Notes under the pieces: generated by a model
What the model saw: only the letters and a program-made list of their open reading frames with translations
The model's database searches: none
Told to the model about the DNA's origin: nothing
In this document: in pieces, positions 12,401 to 21,119 of the stretch
How positions within the stretch are numbered: the stretch's first letter is position 1
How the letters are laid out: each line of letters starts with the position of its first letter
Origin: Anastrepha obliqua
Taxonomy: Eukaryota > Arthropoda > Insecta > Diptera > Tephritidae
Reading direction: 5' to 3'
Assembly (NCBI RefSeq): GCF_027943255.1
Contig: NC_072893.1
Location: 98,401,784-98,465,783 of the forward strand
Length of the DNA stretch: 64,000 nt
Translations under genes and position numbers: made by a program

Positions 12401-15353
12401 AAATTCGATTTTCTCTTTCGACTTGATTTTTATATTGTGCAGACGGAAGCCTTTTGTTCGACTTACAACATTGACTTATTTGTCGTTGTATATTCAGTGG
12501 TGGATCGAAATTCCTTCAAGGCGGCAGAGAAGGTTTTACAGTATTTGAAAGAACATGAAATGTTGCTGACACGTGGCGCTATTTTGGTGGGAAACAAAAC
12601 AGATCTGGAGCGACATCGGGAAGTGAATCGGCAAAGTAAGTACTGAGTAGAAGGGGAGAATAATTTAATGATTTTGTAATCGGTGTAGACTTGGAAAAGG
12701 GTATTTGAAATCAACAGCTAAAACAGTTTGATAGTGAAGGGTTCTTACCTAAAGCTAAAGCGTTGCTAAATGTGCGATTTATCATTCTAAGTAAATGTAA
12801 CAAATACATATATAAAAAGTGGCAACACGCTCAGCATTGCCACAAATCAGCAGTACAGTCAATGCTAGTAAGGGGATTCGCAATGTTGCGTATAACCGGC
12901 GAAAATTTTACTACATACAATGACAATAGGACAGTTACAACACCTTGTGAACCACCTAACTGTCTTTCGCTAAACTTTGGAGGGGATAACACATACAGCG
13001 ATGAACCAAAGTCTGCATACACCCTCTATTACAATTTATTTCAAAGTCCAAAGAGTTTATTGAAAAATGTGTTTTATTTTAAACCTTTTTCTAATTACAG
13101 TCCATTATTAACAAACCCATTACTTAGCACAAAATAACAAAGTTATGGGAGGAAAACGCAAAAACTACGTTGACAATAGTCTACATACAGTACAATTATA
13201 ACTTACTTTATTGTGAAAACTTTAATGAATCCCAGATATTGTTGCTTTTTCATGTTTAGTTGGTCCACTTTTAGCCTGCAACTAATTAATGTAATAATAA
13301 TAATGGTAATGTGTGTTTTCGAATGTTATCTTGCTGAAAGGTCCGCCCTACATCAAGCTCCAAACTATGCACCGACAGTTTCAAATTATTGTATGTTACA
13401 GTAAAGATTTGTATACGATTCATGCTACCTTCAATAAATGTTATTCTTCCAACTCCAGTTGCCGCAACCATTCTTGACAGTTGATACTAAACTCTTCAGA
13501 TTTAATGCAGTCTTTTTTCAAGACTAGTTTTCCCCTTCCCTAGTTGACTTTGACTCATATGCTTCTTACGACTTATGTTACAAGAAAACCTCAGTAATAT
13601 TAGTTCCTGGTTGTAAACCTGGCGTATAAAAGCTAGCGAAACCAAATCTATGCAGATTACTTTCACGCTTCACTATTGTTCATGCCCTGCCGAATCTCTA
13701 AAGAATACCAAATATTTAGGTATTCTGCTATACAGGCATCTCACGTGGCGATCGCATATATTTTTAAAGCGAAAAATACTTGGGATGAGACTCCGTACAC
13801 TTAACTGATTTATATATATATATGTATATATATATATAATTGACGCTTATACCCTTTTTGGGTGTTTGGCCGAGCTCCTCCTCCTATTTGTCGTGTGCGT
13901 CTTGATGTTATTCCACAAAATGGAGGGACCTACAGTTTCAAGCCGACTCCGAACGGCAGATATTTTTTATGAGGAGTTTTTTCATGGCAGAAATACACTC
14001 GGAGGTTTACCATTGCCTGCCGAGGGGCGACCGCTATTAGAAAAAACTTTTTTCTTAATTTTTTTATCTTTCACCGAGATTCGAACCGACGTTCTCTCTC
14101 TCAATTCCGAATGGTAGTCACGCACCAACCCATTCGGCCACGGACGATTATTCGGCACAAAATCAGACATTTTCACAAAACCAAAAGTATATGACACAAA
14201 AAAAAACAAAATGTGTCGAAGCAGTTTGTTTACCATGTGTCTAAGCTTGGTTTATGTCGTTTAGGTTATGTTAGTAATCGACTAGTACACACTGCTGGCG
14301 GCAGCTATTAACAAACAGCGGAAACTTAATTGTGCACCTAATATTTATGCCGAGAATTTCATGAGAATCGGTCTATCCGTTTGTCCTGTAACCTGTCCTT
14401 AGATGGATATAGAAATGTATCTATTTTAATATTACTTCTTCATATTTCTCTTATTTCTAGTTGGTCGGAAACTGGCCAAAGAAATATGCTGCAAGTTCAT
14501 TGAAACCTCTTCCGGCCTAGATCACAACGTCAACGAACTACTTGTCGGAATTGTTGCACAGGCGAAACTAAATCCACAGCGCATACGCAACCTCAGCGAA
14601 CGTGATCGTCAACGTCTCAGTCTACAAAGCGCAATACAAAAACATCGACAAATGCATATTGCACCACGTCGCATGGTGCGTCAAGTGTCTATGTATCACC
14701 CTGACGATGATGCAACAGAGAATGTAAACAAAGGCTTCAGTGAAATTAAGGCGGGGAATGATTGCAAAAGCGGCGACATCATCAATGAAAATCATCAACC
14801 AACTACCACTGAGAGTAAGGGCCCAAGTAGTGAGCATACCGTCAGCAAAAGTGTCTGTTCAATAGGGATAGTAACAAAGCCAACTTCCACGACAAATTAT
14901 ATACATCAACGCTCCAATAAACGTGCTCTCAATCTGGAAAGTATTCTCAAGATGGGTGAGAGTGAGTTAGAAGATGAAGAAGAGTCACAGCGGCATCCAA
15001 CATTATTCAAGCAACAGCAGCAAGCACACCCTTTAAGTAAATTTGATTTACTTATATCGGGCGGCAAAAATAGTTTAAATTCATCGCCGAAGAGTCGCCG
15101 CTTTTATGGTGGTGGCGCTGTAAGTGGTGCTATCAGTGCTTTAACGAGGGGAAGGCGTTATGTTAGCGATGATGCAAGCCATGCAAATTATGCGGAAAGT
15201 AATGATCACTTGCTAGATGAAGGAAATCGCAAAACTGTATCCAAATTAACGAATCGAACAAAAGTTTTCCTGTCATCGGTGTTGAAGTTCAAAAAGGCGG
15301 TAAATATGCGACGTCGGAACTCCTCAAGTTGTAGTGACCTTTTTGTTATATAA
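366..15353 (+). CDS. RGK-family (Rad/Gem/Kir-like) small GTPase, 3' six exons; 5' end outside window
   Basis: Six exons (366-487, 3928-3999, 4163-4341, 10705-10796, 12443-12635, 14461-15353) join in frame to give 516 residues plus a stop; each intron starts GT and ends AG. P-loop GTSGVGKTT is at residues 98-106 of the visible part, the G3 site reads DHPA (148-151) instead of the usual DxxG, G4 NKTDL is at 206-210 and the G5 ETSSG is at 234-238. A long basic, Ser-rich C-terminal extension ends in CSDLFVI, the type of Cys-containing tail known from RGK proteins, which lack lipid anchors. RGK proteins inhibit voltage-gated calcium channels through the beta subunit and act on the cytoskeleton at the plasma membrane. 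The Ser/Arg-rich N-terminal part (YYRLRSFSITSHG, RRSRSINS) also fits long insect RGK proteins. The orthologue (fly Rgk1, 2 or 3) cannot be told here. Introns are full of transposons. Confidence 0.9.
1026..1932 (+). mobile_element. mariner (DD34D type) deletion derivative
   Basis: Imperfect terminal inverted repeats CTGTGGGTGAAGTAAGGTGA and its counterpart near 1905-1932, flanked by TA at 1024-1025 and 1933-1934. The plus strand carries a mariner N-terminus (from 1217, MSDLIEQRSGIKFCLRNEIS) with in-frame stops, then jumps at about 1566 from the helix-turn-helix region to the C-terminal PQPPYSPDLAPCDFWLFPKL part. The central catalytic region is missing. Non-autonomous; no intact transposase. 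Confidence 0.85.
1953..3264 (-). mobile_element. complete DD41D (rosa-like) mariner element
   Basis: Terminal inverted repeats CAGGGTGGCTGATTAA at 1953 and the complementary ATCAGCCACTCTG ending at 3264, with TA duplications at 1951-1952 and 3265-3266. Length 1312 bp, the normal size for a complete mariner. It carries the only undamaged transposase frame in the window (2067-3149, minus). It lies in the RGK intron, antisense to the gene, 20 bp from the preceding mariner. Confidence 0.92.
2067..3149 (-). CDS. DD41D mariner transposase, intact 360 residues
   Basis: Cut-and-paste DDE/D transposase acting on the terminal repeats of its own element. The N-terminal half holds paired helix-turn-helix regions (about residues 10-125; SRWTIMRLVNNF, STRSLSAQLGVSRQSLQTIR). 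Catalytic acidic residues are seen in MSDEAHFDLNG, WFQQDGATSH and PDLTAPDFFLWG; 41 residues separate the second and third Asp, the DD41D signature of the rosa subfamily. No stop or frameshift interrupts it, and the start at 3149 (MDNWDTQTRIWIVRRYHAL) fits the family. It may be active or recently so; DNA alone cannot show this. Confidence 0.93.
   Translation of the reverse strand: MDNWDTQTRIWIVRRYHALESVVLVQRGYRRMFGGDPPSRWTIMRLVNNFAEQGTVARRPYHRNPPVRTEETIAAVAAAIQSNPRVSTRSLSAQLGVSRQSLQTIRHKDLDLFPYKIQMVNKLNAADLPIRLEFCQKILQMVEEDQNMLNCLFMSDEAHFDLNGNVNKQNCRIWSTSNPQILHETELHPLRVTVWCAVSSRCIVGPYFFEENGHTVTVTGDRYLKMLKEFFYPELRRKRIPFNSVWFQQDGATSHIAQTVMTELRRKFLNKLISRNSEFRWPPRSPDLTAPDFFLWGLCKQEVYKTKPTNLDELKQSIRATIAAIPVATLKAAMNNFLLRCRTCVNEHGGHLNSIIFKTS
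3928..3999 (+). CDS. RGK GTPase, second visible exon
   Basis: A 72-bp exon between acceptor CTCAAAAG and donor GTGCGT. It completes the split Arg codon and encodes RRSRSINSVTSTGTSNSGKD, a Ser/Arg-rich stretch with possible basophilic kinase or 14-3-3 sites (inference). It ends in phase 2, matching the next exon. Confidence 0.8.
4163..4341 (+). CDS. RGK GTPase, third visible exon with P-loop
   Basis: Acceptor TTTCTTTTGCATAG precedes 4163 and donor GTAAGT follows 4341. The exon holds the start of the GTPase fold: YKIAMLGTSGVGKTTLTYQF. It ends in phase 1. The downstream intron (4342-10704) carries at least eight repeat insertions. Confidence 0.92.
4591..5143 (+). mobile_element. DD41D mariner deletion derivative
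   Basis: Inverted ends TAGGGCCCGCCAT and ATGGCGGACCCTG. The transposase start (about 4705, MVVYTL) has an early stop, the helix-turn-helix part is readable (TRDRPKTVRTPENIAAVAES, VHRRSQQLDISETSLRRIL) and at about 5010 it jumps to the last residues (NEVVFHH). The catalytic domain is gone. Confidence 0.8.
5640..6060 (-). pseudogene. Helentron-like endonuclease fragment
   Basis: An open minus-strand frame (6057-5656, 133 residues) begins MPKNNTEKCREYRQKKK, a start common on arthropod Helitron-associated proteins, then switches to an endonuclease/exonuclease/phosphatase-like end with MILSGDFNVNFA and TTIDAVFQRYVDN. SGDFN is the metal-binding Asp/Asn motif of this fold. The two parts look joined by a deletion. 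Assignment to Helentrons, which carry such a domain, is from memory of the family and not proven. Confidence 0.55.
6131..6245. repeat. inverted repeat with overlapping 28-bp direct repeat
   Basis: The 19-bp arm CCCCAGCAAAACCTGCGTG (6131-6149) is followed by its exact complement at 6200-6218 after a 50-bp loop. A direct repeat beginning GCGTGACCGAAACTCTAACA starts in each arm (6145 and 6218). It lies just beyond the Helentron-like relic; a link to a Helentron end structure is inference. Confidence 0.8.
6377..6560 (+). mobile_element. tRNA-derived SINE (family 1), 3'-truncated
   Basis: tRNA-like head with a box A (TAGCCGAATGGGTTGG) and box B (AGTTCGAATCTC), then the shared body (CTAATAGCGCTCACCCCTCA, GGCAATGGCAAAACACCGAG). 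It stops after CTCCTCATAAA, where the full copy at 13836-14148 continues for about 120 bp. Confidence 0.8.
6590..6680 (-). mobile_element. second tRNA-derived SINE or tRNA pseudogene
   Basis: On the minus strand, from about 6669 to 6605, a tRNA-like unit has box A TAGCCGAGCGG and box B GGTTCGAATCA, then an A/T-rich tail. No clean acceptor stem closes, so it is not called a functional tRNA. The sequence differs from SINE family 1. Confidence 0.55.
6959..7129 (+). mobile_element. tRNA-derived SINE (family 1), internally deleted
   Basis: Has the head (CCGAATGGGTTTTTGCGTGA, GGTTCGAATCTCC) and the 3' end (AGGAGCACGGCCAAACACTC, GCGCCAATTATAG), but the middle from CTAATAGC to CACAAATAGG is deleted. 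Confidence 0.8.
7130..8050. other. AT-rich intron sequence, nothing recognised
   Basis: I see no coding or repeat signature beyond short ACATACATACATATATG-type tracts near 7350. Confidence 0.6.
8883..9507. mobile_element. foldback-like DNA element with 9-bp target duplication
   Basis: Flanked by the 9-bp direct repeat CTACCCGGA at 8874-8882 and 9508-9516. The ends are inverted: CGTTGCCGACCAGTTTTCCC from 8883 and GGTTACCGTACACTTTTCCC read inward from 9507. Long arms are made of TTTTCCCAA-type repeats in opposite orientation, around a central 3 x 96-bp tandem array. No transposase. A 9-bp duplication fits MULE/Foldback-type transposition; the name is inference. Confidence 0.75.
9055..9358. repeat. 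three 96-bp tandem units with two hairpins each
   Basis: Units start at 9055, 9151 and 9247, with a broken fourth start at 9343. Each has the stem CTACGCAA...TTGCGTAG and the palindrome GCGGCCGAAGGCCGC (GCGGCCAAAGGCCGC in the second unit). The unit length is a multiple of three, so long open frames appear on both strands; these are not genes. Confidence 0.92.
10705..10796 (+). CDS. RGK GTPase, fourth visible exon (G3 region)
   Basis: A 92-bp exon with acceptor CTCCCTCCTTACAG and donor GTAAGT. It encodes DDDYGQKTVSVLVDGIETDL then EIIDHPACEMS. The G3 motif departs from classical Ras (DxxG), as is usual for RGK proteins. It enters in phase 1 and leaves in phase 0. Confidence 0.9.
10842..11730. 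mobile_element. long-terminal-inverted-repeat DNA element with endonuclease scrap
   Basis: Arms of roughly 170 bp are inverted copies: AGGTAGTAGTCTGGTCAAAT from 10842 and AGGTAATAGTCTGGTCAAAT read inward from 11730, including ATCAAATAGTATACAAAA and GTGGCACCAAAGTAAGCGTC in both. The inside holds the minus-strand scrap 11357-11064. No clear target duplication. It starts 45 bp after an RGK exon. Confidence 0.75.
11064..11357 (-). pseudogene. endonuclease C-terminal fragment (Helentron-like)
   Basis: The open frame contains NKSTTLRSTIIDLTFSRHIT and FISYFSYHPHYS, parallel to TTRSKTTIDAVFQRYVDN and FVSYFIYHKPLVS in the fragment at 5656-6057, so both come from the same broad endonuclease family. 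It lacks the N-terminal catalytic part and reads on into unrelated sequence. Confidence 0.5.
11810..12156 (-). mobile_element. mariner-derived miniature element
   Basis: Ends CGAGGTGTGTTAAAAAAATA and its near-exact inverse at 12133-12156, with TA at 11808-11809 and 12157-12158. The inside, read on the minus strand, keeps a diverged mariner catalytic stretch (GDESWVFGYDIETKSQS) followed by stops. Confidence 0.8.
12443..12635 (+). CDS. RGK GTPase, fifth visible exon (G4 region)
   Basis: Acceptor TATATTGTGCAG ends at 12442 and donor GTAAGT starts at 12636. It encodes TEAFCSTYNIDLFVVVYSVV through VGNKTDLERHREV, the core strands and the guanine-specificity motif NKxD. It ends in phase 1. Confidence 0.93.
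12636..13470. other. RGK intron, no recognised feature
   Basis: The longest open frame (12763-13137, 124 residues) has no recognisable domain and a composition like the surrounding intron, so it is not called a gene. Confidence 0.5.
13580..13810 (+). mobile_element. jockey-like reverse transcriptase scrap
   Basis: With stops and frameshifts the plus strand reads NTKYLGILLYRHLTWRSHIF, the thumb-region motif of jockey-clade reverse transcriptases (KYLGI.LD..LTW..HI). The SINE at 13836 follows directly. Confidence 0.6.
13836..14148 (-). mobile_element. tRNA-derived SINE (family 1), full-length copy
   Basis: Reading the minus strand from 14148: head with CCGAATGGGTTGGTGCGTGA (box A) and GGTTCGAATCTCGG (box B), body with CTAATAGCGGTCGCCCCTCG, GGAGTCGGCTTGAAACTGTA and AGGAGGAGCTCGGCCAAACA, then CGTCAATTATATATA running into a TA repeat at 13810-13838. 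About 310 bp. This copy defines the family; others at 6377, 6959, 18406 and 56381 match parts of it. Confidence 0.85.
14461..15353 (+). CDS. RGK GTPase, last exon with C-terminal extension
   Basis: Acceptor CTCTTATTTCTAG ends at 14460. The exon finishes the G domain (GRKLAKEICCKFIETSSG), then gives about 250 residues of low-complexity basic/Ser-rich extension with the RGK-style terminus CSDLFVI before TAA at 15351-15353. The long extension fits insect RGK proteins, which are larger than mammalian Rad, Gem and Rem. A mariner composite begins about 230 bp downstream and may be in the 3' UTR. Confidence 0.92.
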
Positions 15354-15579
15354 AAGTAAAGGAAAGAAGCAATCAATGAAAAGATAGTAGAGAAATTAAT
15401 TTGAATTGAATTGTAATACGAGTATAAGTCAGAATAGTGACATGTAGAATCTCTAAGCTAAAAACCAACTCCGGAGTTTCGTCCTTGAGTGATAGAACTC
15501 TCACTGGAGTTCTGGAATCTGTACTACACCGAGATTTTCCACCACATTTTTACACCTAAAACTGTACTAGACGAATACC

Positions 15580-16441
15580 TTCTACTCAAATATGAACGAG
15601 CCGTTATCAATAAAACGGTCCGTGGATGACATATGGCAAAAATAATTTTTTTGTTTTTTAGTAGGACTGTTATAATACAAATTTCAGCGTGATATGTCAC
15701 ATAGTTTGTTTTCTGTGCTACTGTAAACAAATCAAGCTCGAGTGTGTTCTTCGAATTTAACGATGGAAATTCAAGTTGAACAAAGAATTTGTTTGAAATT
15801 TTGTTATTCCAACAAAATTGCGGCTTCAGACGCCTTAAAAATGTTGTTCAAAGAGGGCCGTACATCAACCCAAAAAACCACGCCAAAGTCGCTCAAAAAT
15901 TAAGGTTATGCTGACTGTTTTTTTCGATTACGAAGGTGTGGTGCACTCGGAGTTCCTTCCGCAAGGTCGATCGGTTAACGCTGAATATTATTTAGACATT
16001 TTAAAGCGTTTGCGCGAGAACATTCGTCTTAAAAGGAAGGAATTGTGGGACAACAAGTCATGGTTCTTGCATCACGATAATGCACCAGCTCACACATCAC
16101 GTCTTGTTCGCGATTATTTGAACAAAAATAATGTTAATATCGTTCCGCAAGCACCGTATTCGCCTGATATGGCTCCATGTGACTTTTTCCTGTTTCCCAA
16201 GCTCAAGTTGCCGCTCCGTGGAAAACATTTTGAGACAATTGAAATCATAAAAGAGAATTCGAAGAACACACTCGAGCTTGACTTGTTTACAGTAACACAG
16301 AAAACAAACTATGTGACATATCACGCTGAAATTTGCCATGTAAGCTTATAACAGTCCTACCAAAAAACAAAAAATTTATTTTTGCCATATGTCATCCGCG
16401 GACCGTTTTATTGATAACGTCTCGTTCATATTTGAGTAGAA
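15580..16441 (+). mobile_element. mariner composite with 180-bp inverted arms
   Basis: The right part (15908-16351) reads the mariner C-terminal half, with WFLHHDNAPAHTSRLV and YSPDMAPCDFFLFPKL, the DD34D motifs. A short start (about 15763, MEIQVEQRICLKFCYSNKIA) precedes it after an internal deletion. The left arm 15580-15756 is an inverted copy of 16256-16441, including part of the transposase 3' end, so the 5' end has been replaced by an inverted 3' end. Non-autonomous. Confidence 0.8.
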
Positions 16442-16849
16442 GTTATAAGCTGCTTCCGATTCGCTGATGAGAAAGCAATAACAAATTCAACTACTTCTTA
16501 AGCGTGTTTTCAATACTAGTTAGCTCGTAACTAACTTTCTTAGATCAGTTCTCTCAAGAAAGGAAATAAGCCAATTATTTCCCAAGATTTCTTTTTATTT
16601 TTTGTATTCTCTTTTACATTTAAAACTTTACATCACTTTTTTTTCATAAAGGCGAAAATGCTATCCGAAGCTAATATAATAGATGGACTAAAGTTGAGAA
16701 AGAGAAGTTTCTATGTACAACGTTCACATAACCCATAGCTTGTCTGCCGTCTTAAGAGGCACTCATGCATAATATAATTTTATATAAAGAGTTTTTTAAA
16801 AGACGCAAGTAGGTTTTATTTTAAGATAAAACATGTAAAAATTCGAATT

Positions 16850-17210
16850 CTTTCACTATTTTTATTCAAAATACGGTTTTTTACAACTATATGTGAAAAA
16901 TAACATCGTTTAAATATCCACCATGGGGACGTCTACAAGCTGTCACACGATAATTAGAATTTTCAAGGACTCGCTCACACATTATCGCTTTGAGTTCAGC
17001 AATCTGAATCCGAAAGGTGTGTTTCAGCTCTGGCTCGTTGTTGGCTTATTCACGACTTTAGTTTTCAAAAAACCCCACAAATATGTTAATTGAACTTTGG
17101 AAGGATGCAAAAAAGAATACATAATTGTTGAGAACGTCGAGGTATCGATGTTGGAGGTTGTTCAGCAACACTTTGCGCAATATTCTCAACAGAACGTCCA
17201 GTGTAAGTAT
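16850..17210 (-). mobile_element. DD41D transposase relic, heavily deleted
   Basis: The minus strand reads SENIAQSVAEQPPTS and PRRSQQL (helix-turn-helix region), then after a deletion IAELKAIMCERVLENSN and ACRRPHGGYLNDVIFHI, the C-terminal signature of this family. No terminal repeats were resolved. Confidence 0.6.
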
Positions 17211-18405
17211 TCAAGTTAAAATTAAGCATCAGTCTACTTCATAAGTGTTAAAACTGGCATAAATAAAGCTACCGTCTAGGAATTATTCACTGCTAACACC
17301 TACGCGTTACTTTTGAAAGACCCTTTTTTTAATTGCACCGGTTAAAGCCAAACCCACCACAGTATGCCCATCTAAGTCATTGAAGGCTTCTCTTTGTTCA
17401 ATTTAAAAGAGTTCTTAAGATTTTAGTACTTAATAATTCTGTGCTACTATCTACTTAACTCGCTTATATCATTAGAACTCGTCATATAAAATTTGATTCT
17501 AGATTGATTAAAGCATAATCAGATAATTCCTTGGCTTTCGTATAGGTAGGTATGTATGTTGAAATATAAACTTCAAAACTATGGAATCAACGGAGTACAT
17601 TAAAGGCAGGAGATTTAAAACTACTTATTTGAAATCGACGTCCAAAGGTGAGAAACCATTTGTGAAGTATTACTTTCCTTTTCAACGACAGCAAATTGAA
17701 GTTCGAAACATGCAATATGAAATGACACTGAGCTTATGTTATAACACATACAGACTTTTACTCACGTTATCATTTTTGAAAATTTTTCCTTCAGAATACT
17801 TTGCATCTGAGAATAATTAGAAACATTTTGTAATATCTTGATAGTTTCTAACGAGTTCTGGGCGAGGTGGCTTGAAGGCCAAACTAAAACAATGTGATCC
17901 ATAAAACTCGATGTATACGTTTTACTTTGCTTGCACGAATCAATCAAATATTATGGTTGACAGAATAAATGAAAATTCTCAAATTACTGTATCCGCTCCT
18001 GCCGCAGAATAAACAGAGAGTTACAGATGTTTTTGTTCTCCAAACTTTATTGTTGGATCATCTTAGTTAATATCAATACCAGTAATAATCAAAACGTAAC
18101 TAATATATTTTACCTGTTTTGGTAATATTACGCCGACTTAAAGAAATTTTACTGTAATGACACGAATTTAAATCATCTAATAATACTAACAAAAAAATTG
18201 TATTAATAGAAACTCCAAAACTGCGAACGAATATTAATAAAACTACTGTATACAGTAAAACCTATAAAGTTGGATACCATTATAATGTACCTCGTTTAAT
18301 TTGTACACTATATATTTACCACGAGATTCTTCTTAGTTTGTATCATACAACAGTAGATTTAAAATCCCTTTTTGTGTTGGACAATACATGAATATTAAAA
18401 AAATT
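17211..18405. other. AT-rich sequence, no recognised feature
   Basis: A 79-residue open frame at 17581-17820 has no recognisable domain. Nothing else is supported. Confidence 0.5.
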
Positions 18406-18555
18406 GCGGCCGTCGTAACCGAATGGGTTGATGCACTAAAGTTACAATTTCCGTGCACGAAACATCAAATGATAGAAAAAAGTTTTTTTTCTAATAGCGC
18501 AGTAGATCCCTCCATTTGTGGAAAAACATCAAGGCGCACACCACAAATGTATCAT
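18406..18555 (+). mobile_element. tRNA-derived SINE (family 1), decayed
   Basis: CCGAATGGGTTGATGCA, then CTAATAGCGC and GAAAAACATCAAGGCGCACA match the head and body of the 13836-14148 copy. Box B is lost and the middle is deleted. Confidence 0.65.
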
Positions 18556-18599
18556 ACACATAGTACATACATATGCATGCGTTGAATTTCATGGATTTG

Positions 18600-19652
18600 C
18601 AAGCCATCTAATAAAAGCCTGTCTATACAAAATTGACAGAAAAACAACGATGAAGTTTCCAAATCAACAATCGCAAATATTAAGAATAAAAAGGAACATG
18701 TTTGTAAAGCATTGGAAAACAATCCCGATGTGGAACTCAAAATAATAAACTGATTTTGAACAAATGAAATCGTGAAAATATTTTTTTTTCGAAAAAATGC
18801 AGGTCTAAGAATACTCCTGCCACTGGCCCAATAATTCAAGAAAAGGCTAAGTTGTTTGCTTCTGAGTAACAAGTGGAACTCTGTAAAGCAAGCAATTGGT
18901 GGTTAGAGGCCTTGAGTAGTGAAGGAGCTAATGTAGATCTGAAACTGTTTCATGTTATAAAGAAATCATGCAAACACTTTCAGGATCAGTGGAATATTTA
19001 TTTTCAATTGCCAAATCGAAGTCTCGTTACGAAACTGGCAGCTTCTAACGGAGGTAAACTGACAAAAGAAAGACTGAGAAAAGTTAATGCTAAAGTCATA
19101 GGTGAAGCAGCGAAGCCACGGGGATTTCGCGAAAATAAAATCGTAAACACGACACGAGTATTATTTTTCGTAAGTGGCTCAGCTCCATTTAATTAATGAA
19201 TATTCAAACGTGTTTGTAAAATTCCTGCCGCCAAACCTTACTACAGAAATGTAACTGCTCGACCATGGAGTTATTCAGAATGTAGAACAAAATGTAGATA
19301 AAAAATCTCTGATAGTACACCTCGATGAATGCTATACAGCGAGTGAATTATCGAAAAAATGGTATTCTGGATGCTTTTCGATGGGTGGTGTCCTTCTGAA
19401 CTAGACCCAATTGTGTTAAGAATTTGCTTTCGGCATGCTGATTATAGTTTACCGGAAGTTCAATCGCAAGAAGATTTGAATTATGAAAGTTTGGTAAATC
19501 ACAACTATCTGAAGAAATTCGAAATAAATTAACATATGTAGATGTGAAAAATATGGAAAAGGCGATAGATATGCGTGAGAATAATTACCCACTATCAAGA
19601 AACTTTATTTGAAAACGTGGTAGAGGAATCAAAACTAATATGTGCAAACTAT
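18600..19652 (+). pseudogene. Tigger-like transposase relic, left part
   Basis: Broken frames carry EKAKLFASE, KASNWWLEALSSEGANVD, DNAPW-like and CFRHADYSLPEV stretches, the order seen in CENP-B/Tigger DDE transposases (target-binding HTH, third Asp region, CFRHAGF tail). Many stops. The hAT element at 19653 cuts it, and CAAACTATAATCTTCC after 21431 is the rest of the insertion site. It predates the hAT insertion. Confidence 0.55.
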
Positions 19653-19699
19653 CATAGGTGGGCACTTTGCAGTAACAGTAAAAATGCAGTAAATATAAT

Positions 19700-19935
19700 A
19701 TTTTACTGATATTGCAATTTAATTTTCATTACCAGTAAACTTTTACTGATTACTGAAAAAAATTTCAGTAAAAATATTTTTTAATGATTACTGAAAAAAT
19801 TTGCAGTAAAAATATTTTTTTACTGATTACTGAAAAAAATTGCAGTAAAAATATTTTTTTACTGATTACTGAAAAAAAATTTCAGTAAAAATATTTTTTT
19901 ACTGATTACTGAAAAAAATTGCAGTAAAAATACTG
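19700..19935. repeat. left subterminal array of hAT element
   Basis: About five units of TTACTGATTACTGAAAAAAA plus TGCAGTAAAAATATTTTT. Units are themselves partly palindromic (CAGTAA/TTACTG). Confidence 0.85.
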
Positions 19936-19959
19936 TTAATATAATTTGATTTGCTATTA

Positions 19960-20823
19960 GCTATTAGCCTTTCTTAACACAAGCATTTCAAAATTTGCAT
20001 CGCTGAGTTTTTGCCTTCTGGACCGATTTACAATTCCAGCGAATGAAAACAACCGTTCTACAGGTGCAGATGACGGTAATGGGGTATTATATTTTAAAAA
20101 TACGTTTTTAATAGCCTGATATTTATTTAGGCAACTTGTTGTTTCTTCTCGTTCGGCCAGGTATAAGAGCGTTTCTTGAAGATAATTTTCCGAGTCAGTG
20201 GAACCACATTGTATTCTAATATCTATTTAAGTAAATATATGCGTAAAACAAATATTTAATTGAAAACCAAGTGTAAAAAGTTTACCATTACTTCATCCCC
20301 GAAGTCAAACAATATTTTTTGAGGGGGTTGAGGTAGAATACGAGTTTTGGCACAGGCTACTTTTCCATACTTGACCACATAAGTGTTCAACATTTTTTTA
20401 ACTTCCTGTTTGCGTTTTAGCTGTTTCTAAAAGAGTTTTCACAAATCGCAACTTAATATCAGGGACAGAAATAGCGGCAATAACAGCATGCCAAGCGTCA
20501 GGCTGAATCAGGAAGTACTTTTCAAATCTTTTAAGCAAAGCTTCATGCATTTTTTTGCTACTTTCGGTTAAATACTTAAAACTTTTAGGCTCCAAACGAC
20601 GCATTTTTATTCTTAAGGACACTATAGTGGGTATGAAATAACCAAAATACATCTTTTCACCCTGAAGGAAGTCGATTGCTTCTGCAATAGGTCTCATAAG
20701 CTTTACGTATTCCTCTAAGTACTCAAGCTCACCACTGAGAATGGTATGAATTTTTAAACGGAAACACAATTCCGCTAAATTGGTTTTGTGCTCCAGTAAC
20801 TTATTTACGGAATCATAAAGCAA
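19960..20823 (-). pseudogene. hAT transposase, C-terminal part, interrupted
   Basis: The upstream frame (20823-20398) contains EYLEEYVKLMRPIAEAIDFL and ends in a stop; after 20240 the strand reads KYNTPLPSSAPVERLFSFAG and RRQKLSDANFEMLVLRKAN, the hAT dimerisation domain with its diagnostic SSAxxERxFS motif. The BED finger and first catalytic Asp region are absent, and stops lie between the pieces. Confidence 0.85.
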
Positions 20824-21119
20824 GTTCCACCTTGTTATGCATGGAGTTATTAAACTCGCATTTATTACTCCATTAACTACTTCTGCAGATTTCGGTCTAT
20901 TGCATTTATTCCAAAGTTGTGTGCATCTGTGCAGTAAGAAAATATGTAAATATATAAAATTTCAATTAAATTGAAGGATTTTTTACCTTTGGAAAGAAAG
21001 AAAATAAGAGAAACCAAAAAAAAGAAAGAATTATTGAGTACATAAATGATTGCATTTCGTGATGAGAGTGTATTACATTTTGACTTCCCATAAACAGTAA
21101 ATATTATACTGATAATGCA

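Noticed and set aside
12763..13137. 124-residue plus-strand frame in an RGK intron
   Set aside because: No domain, no splice context and composition like the flanks. It might be an unknown repeat scrap, but I cannot support a gene.
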